Positions 57,723 through 64,000 of a DNA stretch of 64,000 nucleotides are shown here, piece by piece (the first letter of the stretch is position 1; every line of letters starts with the position of its first letter). The DNA comes from Uloborus plumipes (Eukaryota > Arthropoda > Arachnida > Araneae > Uloboridae): the NCBI GenBank assembly GCA_038373865.1, contig JAXGGA010000067.1:186001-250000 (forward strand). Direction: 5' to 3'. The notes beneath the pieces are model-generated. The model did no database searches and was not told where the DNA came from. It worked only from the letters and a program-made list of their open reading frames with translations. The translations under genes were made by a program, and so were the position numbers.

Positions 57723-57949
57723 CCTTAAAGTCGGGTTACTTGGACCCACAAGGAGGTTACTTGAGCCCACAGTAAAATGATAAAAACTGGGTTTGGTACT
57801 ATCATTAGAGACTGCAGAGTGCTTCTACCTAGAGAAGAAACGAGGAACTATGTGCAAGTCTTCAACTAATAAGTACCAAACCTAGATTTTATCATTTTAC
57901 TGTAATGGGCTCAAGTAACCCCTAGGGTCCAAGTAACCCGACTTTACGG
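57723..57949. mobile_element. 227-bp MITE with TA target duplication
   Basis: The ends CCTTAAAGTCGGGTTACTTG (57723) and CAAGTAACCCGACTTTACGG (to 57949) are inverted repeats with one mismatch in the first 20, continuing through GGTTACTTGAGCCCA and CAGTAAAATGATAAAA. TA flanks both sides (57721-57722, 57950-57951), as for Tc1/mariner-type MITEs. No ORF is present. Confidence 0.88.
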
Positions 57950-58189
57950 TATTTACTTACTAGCCGGGTACCCGGCCCTGCCCGGGTTTCGGCCGAGTAT
58001 GGTGTTTTAGTGACACTCGTTCATGAATTTTCAACATTAAAGTGCATATCTATACACACAATGGCTACTTCTGTAAACAATGACAATTTTTTTCTGATGG
58101 ACAAACTAAAAAACTGTATTACACACCTTAAATACAAATGCAAGCTACAAATAATGTTTAGGTAAATCAGAAATGTTATAAGCTTGGTA

Positions 58190-59084
58190 CAGGGTGCGGC
58201 GGAGAAACGTACAAACTTGAAAAGCCAACTAAGGGAAAAGTACATCATGTATCAGTTTACTACTTTTTATAAGATATGGTACCCATTCTGAATTATTATA
58301 TTAGTTAGATTTAAAAACTACATCGGGAAGAATTACGGCCCCTGTTAATGATGCACTCATGTACCCTAGATTTGCTGCACTCTTTCGAGCATATCGACTG
58401 ATGGGATGTAGGTGAACGTAAGCCGGATGTTGTTCTTCAGGCGTTGCAGGGTCCGGGGCTTGTCATTGTAAACGATCGATTTGAGATACTCCCATAAAAA
58501 ATAGTCACAGAGTGTCAAATCGAAAGAGCGGGCCGGCCACGGTACGTCACCTTTCAAGGAGACGTTATCACTCAACTGGTGAAACACAGCAAGTTTGTAG
58601 GGATGAAACTGGAGTTCGTTGTGAAGAATTCGTCTCAGTGTCCAATCAAAAATCCCCAAAGCAGCAGCGTGTTTACGCGCCGAACGCCTGGGAGAGCGCA
58701 AAAACGACTCCCTCACTTTTTCGACGTTTTCCATGGTTCTGGAAATCCGTTGACCTCCTGGGCCTCTTTTTGCCACACTCTCACTTTCCCTGAATATTTT
58801 CACACACAAAACAGTCGATTACCGGCCAGGAATGGGATCAACGGGCTGAATTTTGGACCGAGTTCGGAAGACACGTTGAGTGGCGACCACCGAAAGATTA
58901 TTTGAAAAGTAAGATTCGGCGGCGAACGCCCGTTGCTCCTTTGTCCAACGCATAGCCACAACTAAACTATGAGATAGCAAAACTTCAGGACCCTCTCTTT
59001 AAAATGACTCTTCACACTCCTTTCTGACCACTCCTTGCTAATTAGCATCCAATTAAAATCAGCAAGTTTCTCTGTCGCATCCTG
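58190..59084 (-). mobile_element. Deleted mariner-like element (895 bp)
   Basis: Ends CAGGGTGCGGCGGAGAAAC (58190) and GTTTCTCTGTCGCATCCTG (to 59084) are inverted repeats with three mismatches over 19 bases, and TA flanks both sides (58188-58189, 59085-59086). The transposase gene inside has lost its catalytic centre. Confidence 0.88.
58366..58953 (-). pseudogene. mariner-like transposase with deleted catalytic core
   Basis: The reading frame starts MRWTKEQRAFAAESYFSNN at 58953 and has an in-frame stop after about 43 codons; the segment SVAKRGPGGQRISRTMENV and then SPRRSARKHAAALGIFDWTL (a helix-turn-helix linker typical of this transposase family) follows. After LHNELQFHPYKLAVFHQLSD the protein jumps to WPARSFDLTLCDYFLWEYLK, the region around the third catalytic residue (SPDLTPCDFFLWGYLK-type), so the segment with the first two catalytic aspartates is deleted. 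It ends LERVQQI at 58366. It cannot encode an active enzyme. Confidence 0.88.
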
Positions 59085-60194
59085 TAAAATCAATCGCACT
59101 GGAGTCAAGTATTTCCAAAAATTACACGTAAAATAAGTCCCATCATTAGTTTATATCCTTGTGACTACATTGGTGAAAACATCTTATGTACCTAACTTAG
59201 AAATTTTTTGACTATAAACATTTTCTGTTCTCTAACTGTTGCCAAAATCAATTATCTTTTTATTTAGTCTCGTTAGCGATTATTGGCACAGTTGAATCTA
59301 AAAATCCTAAGAAAGCAATAAATTTAAAACTTACTCCAGAGAAACCTTGGTTCACATTTTCATTATGATCACCATTAATATTGTTGTTACCAGGCAACCA
59401 AATTTTTGCAACAATGGGTTGAAAATTTAAGCATTTAATGGGGAAATTACATAAAATTAACTATTTTCCATAATAACTTTTTTAAACTAAGCTTTTTAGA
59501 AATAAATTATAGCTTATCCTGCTCGCTGTTACTGTGGCTATCTACGGTGAAAAAATGGTTAAAATCGGTCCAGTAGTTTGGAAGATTACCCCGGACATAC
59601 GGATACAAAAGTAGTCTTTTATGTATTATTCAACTTCGCAGAGATTGCCTATGACTCCTCCTTTTTTCAGGATTGTCCATTTTTAGGAAGGGGTGATACG
59701 CAGATGAAAATTGAGGAATGGGATGCACAATTGCGGCATTGGTTATAAAGCTTGAATACGTCACCTTGCTTATCTTTAATTGGTCTCCCAATTTGAGAAA
59801 TTAGCCAAAGAGGAAACTATTTTAATTTTTGCACAATCGAGAAAGATTTCTCATTGGATACAAGAAAGTAGGTGGGTCTTGGTTTTATATCTTTCCGCGG
59901 CCATTGGCCATTGACTACAGCGCCTCCAACTGTTCCTTTTCATTTAAAAACAAAATGGTAACATAAGGGTTGCAAAAGAAAGCAAAGACTTGTTTTCACT
60001 TCCTCGCGAAATGCAGGTGTGGCTTGAAGAATTATTTTTAATATTTCATAAAACTTATCACTTCCCCAAAATGTCGCTAAACTTGCAAATATGGCACACT
60101 GGAGTTTCATCCTTCTCTACCTATTTTAAGGAATAGACTCGTTTTCTCATTTGATTGACACCGGCCGCCTCGTCACCTTTGAATAATATATAGA

Positions 60195-63100
60195 CTGTTT
60201 GATATCGAGTTCTAAAAATACGAGAAAATTTTGAGTGTAATAGTACAAAGTATAACTATAAAATTTAGCTGAAATCTTTGAAAAAACAACCTTTTTAGAA
60301 TTCAAAGAATGTTTAGAATAACTACTTTCATATAATGACAAACGTAAAATCCGCGTTCATGAAAAAAAAGTTGTTTAGGAAAAAAAAGAACATATTTCTG
60401 CAATCATCTATGATATCATTTGTTTTCAATGCTAAAAAGAGAACTAGATATAAATGACTTGACTAAGAAAGTGCTTATGGTTACAGAAAATTATTTAAGA
60501 GTTAATTGTTAGATTTCAATTTCATTTCTTTTCGAAAGAGTTTTAGATGACAGTCTATAAAGACAAAGAAATAATAGGCATGTGTTGATGTCAAAATTAA
60601 TTTCATGGTACCGGGAAAAATATAAACATTTTATTGGCTGGAAATATTAGGCGAAAATATTTTAAATTAAGAAAAAAAAATGTCCCACGTGTTTGGCCCG
60701 AAAATCAATCATTTAGAGTAATTGAAAAGTTAATTAAACCAGCATCTGTTCTTGGTAGCGTTAGGACCGAGGAGTTCTTTCAACGTAGTAGGAGCTTTTG
60801 ACTGTCATTAAATACTTTATTTCAAAATATTTAAAGAAAAGTAACATATTTGCACTTCAGTTGTCATTTATGGCTGACTTAATTAAAAAGTCATCACAGA
60901 TAAAAACTATAAACTGTTAATTGAAGAAGGCTAATTTGTATAGTTAATATTTTATGACGTCAAACTTAACTGTTAAAGGAAAATTCCTTACAAAATTTCG
61001 ATGTAGGATGAATGATAATTTTCAGTTTATTAATTTGAAGTCATGTCCGTTATTTTACTTTGATTGATTTTGAAGCTAAAAAATAACTGGAATAATGAAT
61101 TATATACGTTCTATTTTAAATGAACTGCTAAGTTTTTTCGGAGGTATTTGTATTTAAAATAATTCATTTTTCTATACAAATTTACTGACGAAAACTGCTA
61201 GTATTGTAAAGCATAAAAATGTGTGAATCACCATGTAGGGGAGAACGGACTAAAAGTTTCGTTTATTAATCGAGCTTAAAAATTGTCTCTAAAACTTGGT
61301 TTTAGAATTAACATCTTGAGATGAAAACCTGTTATTATATGTCAGTTTGATTCATACAGTTTATTCAGCTGTATTTCGTAAGATTTTTAATAGCTAACTT
61401 TATAGAATGTAAAGTCGAAAAGCAACAAGTAACTCTGACTTGGGGCAAGTTGTTCCGTGGGTGGAGAAAGTTGTTTTGAGATTAACAGGACCGCTGATTT
61501 CGAATTTATCGATGTTGCGAGATGACAAACTCATAAGAACATAATTTGAGAGAGGAAAAAAAAACAATGGTGGATATTATTTAGAGTTTAAGGACTGCAA
61601 CGATACTGTTCAAATAATTGGTTATTTTTTCATACTTACAACAATTTTACAGCTCAACTGGCTTACTACAGCTCGATGAGTGACAAGGTATATTTTTTTC
61701 TAAAATAAGTAATTTTAGAGTTTAACTACATTTTTTCAATAAAGTCATGCTTTTAAATGATATTTTAAATATGCTTTGAAATTATATTTCTAACTTTAAA
61801 TTAAAGACTCAACTGTACCCGGTACTTCTAAGACCACCCTAAAAAGAAGAAACAATTTTATTTTTCATTATAAAACTTCGATACTGAATTGTAAAATACG
61901 TACCAGAAATTCAAATGACAGAATTTGAAGACATAACTTGATTTGTCTCTATTGTAACACCCAGTAATTGTTCACCCAGTACCTCACCGTCCCGATTCCA
62001 AAAGACGAAAGGTTAATCAAGCATCACCTGCTCACAGAAGTAAATTTGTGACTCTTTTTGCAGCGGTCAATGAGAACTGGATTTAGGTTAACAATTACAG
62101 CTTTTTTTTTCACATGCTAAAACCGCAAAATTCTCGAACAGAAAAGTTTCTGGCCTTTGCATATGAGACTTATTGATTTTAGTTTTTTTTTTAATTTAAA
62201 TTTTTTAACCTAAATATTATTTTTCTTTAACTCAAAATATTTTCTGAAATTTCATTTTGGATCTCGTAATTTAAACTATTTAATATTGCGTTCACTGGAA
62301 GTATTATATTTGAAATATAATAATATTTATTTAAATATTACTCTTGAAAATTTTTTTAAATAATAAATCAATTTAAAATAACGAAGCAAAACCGTAAACT
62401 ATGGTAGTCGTTGATATTTTACAAAAGAAAGAGAAGAGAAAATTAATATTTTTTCTAAATTTGTTCATCAATTCATTTTTTTTTCTCGAAATAGTTTGTT
62501 AATTGTTATTTTGGATCTTACGGTTCAAACAATTTGGTATTACGCTTTCCAAAAGTATTGTATTCATTTTTTTAAAAAATTATATATTTCCTGCATTCAG
62601 TTCGAGAACATATTTTTAGTTAAGAAATTAAATCTGAAGAAAAAAGTAACACATAGAGCCTTTATAGTCTTTGAAAATTTACAAGCAACTGTAGCCACAC
62701 TGATGGAACTGGAGCTTGATGGAGTATTCAGCACGTACAGATATTAAACTATCTTCCCCATCCAGTTTCCGAAAGACGAAAGGTTAATTAAACACCACCT
62801 GCTCATAGCAGTAAATTTGTGACTCATTCTCCACCGGCCAATAATGCCCGGATTTAAGCAAATCCTCCCGCGCATGATTTGAATCTTCATTTCTCGGGCA
62901 GAAGAGTGAATGATTCATTTTTCTCCGTGTCGGAAGCCCTGTGTCGCGAATTTAATTAAAGAGATATACAGGAAAGAATCGGGAAAATGCCAATATACAT
63001 ATAATTAGGCTGTCTCACGTTCGAATATTCGTAGCTCGTGCTTTGTAAACAATCTTAGTAAATACAGGGCCGGGTTGATTTTGTGATTTTTCTTTGGATA

Positions 63101-64000
63101 TATTACCCTGTTTACAATGTCTACTCGCTTAAGGGATTTTAAATTGTATATTTCATTGCGGAGGACTGGGTATTGATGCTTTTTTATAATTATTTTTGAA
63201 ATTATTTGCATTTCAGAGGTTAATTTTCTAAAAATGTGTGGCCTTTTTTTTTTTTCGTTCATTTAAATGATGTTTTATATTTTGCACATTTTATTAGCGT
63301 TAGAGTTTATGTTTTCAGAATTCATGTCTTTTTCCTGATAGATTTTTTTAATAAAAAAAAACTAGCCCTCAATACATTTTTCCTTTAATTTATCGTTATT
63401 TCTGCATTTTTTTTTCTATTTCCGATGAAAATTAGATCACAATTTATATTAATATAAGTATTTAGGGACAATTACATGTAAATTTAGGAAGTAAGTAATG
63501 CTTTAAGTAAAAATGTATTTAATAACTAAATGCAAGAAATTATCCTTAATTTCAAGTACATTGTTAATATTTTAATGCCATTTTCTTATATATATTAAAG
63601 GCATTGTTTTCATTATCAACTTTTTTTAAGTTATTAAACTCAGTCAAGTAGACATTTTTCAACAAAAAAAAATTAATTTCTGTTTTAATTATACCTGTAA
63701 ATATAGATGTAACATATGTCGTAGGTACGAAAAAAGAGCACTGAAAAAATTTTAATTGCAAGATTTTATTTTTTTTTAAATTTAGGTAAAAGTTTCTTAT
63801 TATGCATTAACCTTTTTCAAAAGTTATCTGTAACTTTCTTTAAGGGTTTTTAGTCTCCGTTTTTCGATGCGTTACCTGAAAATCAAGTAACGTCAAGACT
63901 ATAATCAGCTACTGATGTTAGGCAAAAAAGAAAATTCTGGCTACTGGTATAATTGGCGGCATGGAAACTGTTTGTAAAACCACTGCTATTCTCTTCTAAA
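60195..64000. other. AT-rich DNA with a duplicated module, otherwise unassigned
   Basis: Apart from the repeated module at 61985-62160 and 62755-62925, no ORF, RNA gene or element boundary could be supported. Short frames near 62496-62747 and 63005-63262 are not convincing. Confidence 0.45.
61985..62925. repeat. Diverged direct duplication of ~150 bp (61985-62160, 62755-62925)
   Basis: Both copies share GACGAAAGGTTAAT, CACCTGCTCA, AGTAAATTTGTGACTC, GGATTTA and a TTCTCG.ACAGAA or TTCTCGGGCAGAA stretch, about 770 bp apart. Between them, 62250-62310 and 62505-62570 also resemble each other (TTTTGGATCT, AAACNATTT, AAAAGTATT-type blocks). Related short forms occur at 34912 and 60724. No coding potential is seen. 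Confidence 0.6.

Larger units (their letters stand above)
57960..60194 (-). mobile_element. Helitron family 4 carrying a mariner-like insertion
   Basis: On the minus strand the 3' end at 57960 reads GGGCCGGGTACCCGGCTAG followed by T, with a CCGGGTACCCGG palindrome. The 5' end is near 60194 (TCTATATATTATTCAAAGGT). The phrase ATCGGTCCAGTAGTTT near 59560 is typical of Helitron interiors in arthropods. A mariner-like element (58190-59084) is inserted in it; without that, the Helitron is about 1.34 kb. A relative fragment is at 13548-13770. Confidence 0.7.

Overview
This window looks like animal nuclear DNA, most likely from an arthropod and possibly an arachnid. It is strongly AT-rich, has no compact gene array, and is filled with nested transposable elements of types common in arthropods: Tc1/mariner, Helitron and Helentron-like, hAT-like, non-LTR retrotransposons, a tRNA-derived SINE and many foldback elements. 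The taxonomic placement is inference from element content and composition. No host gene was recognised. The only intact, convincing protein-coding gene is a 348-residue transposase on the minus strand at 2656-3702. Other recognisable coding sequence is decayed: two non-LTR retrotransposon 3' ends, a Helitron helicase fragment, two transposase relics, a decayed element ORF and one unassigned broken reading frame.

Layout. 0-5 kb: a 213-bp tandem duplication, a small MITE, and an intact DD36E (Incomer-like) transposon inserted in an older repeat. 5.8-9.1 kb: a TIR element interrupted by a truncated non-LTR element, a second non-LTR fragment, a 386-bp foldback MITE and a 79-bp hairpin. 10-12.3 kb: a Helitron inserted into a SINE whose uninterrupted relative lies just downstream. 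15.5-17.9 kb: two tandem arrays, a 19-bp minisatellite (37 units) and a 145-147-bp repeat (10 units). 19.0-22.7 kb: a TIR element with a target duplication, seven copies of a 15-bp motif, a decayed ORF, and a 1.6-kb near-perfect palindrome nested inside. 26.7-28.8 kb: a 650-bp foldback element and Helitron ends. 32-38.6 kb: Helitron and Helentron fragments, two local tandem repeat families, a hAT-like insertion and a Helitron with a helicase remnant. 40-47.7 kb: a hAT-type MITE, a 2.65-kb foldback element with a perfect 8-bp target duplication, and a Tc1-like relic. 50-60 kb: small MITEs, a 4.7-kb foldback element flanked by TTAA that holds a Helitron which itself holds a Helentron-like element, a TA-flanked MITE, and a Helitron carrying a deleted mariner-like element. 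60.2-64 kb is mostly unassigned AT-rich DNA with a duplicated module.

The elements interact mainly by nesting. Several insertions can be checked internally because a second, uninterrupted copy of the host repeat is present in the window. The most notable signals are the intact DD36E transposon, at least five long foldback elements (arms from about 160 to 1,145 bp), the double-array Helitron-related locus at 15.5-17.9 kb, and the three-level nest at 52.9-57.6 kb.
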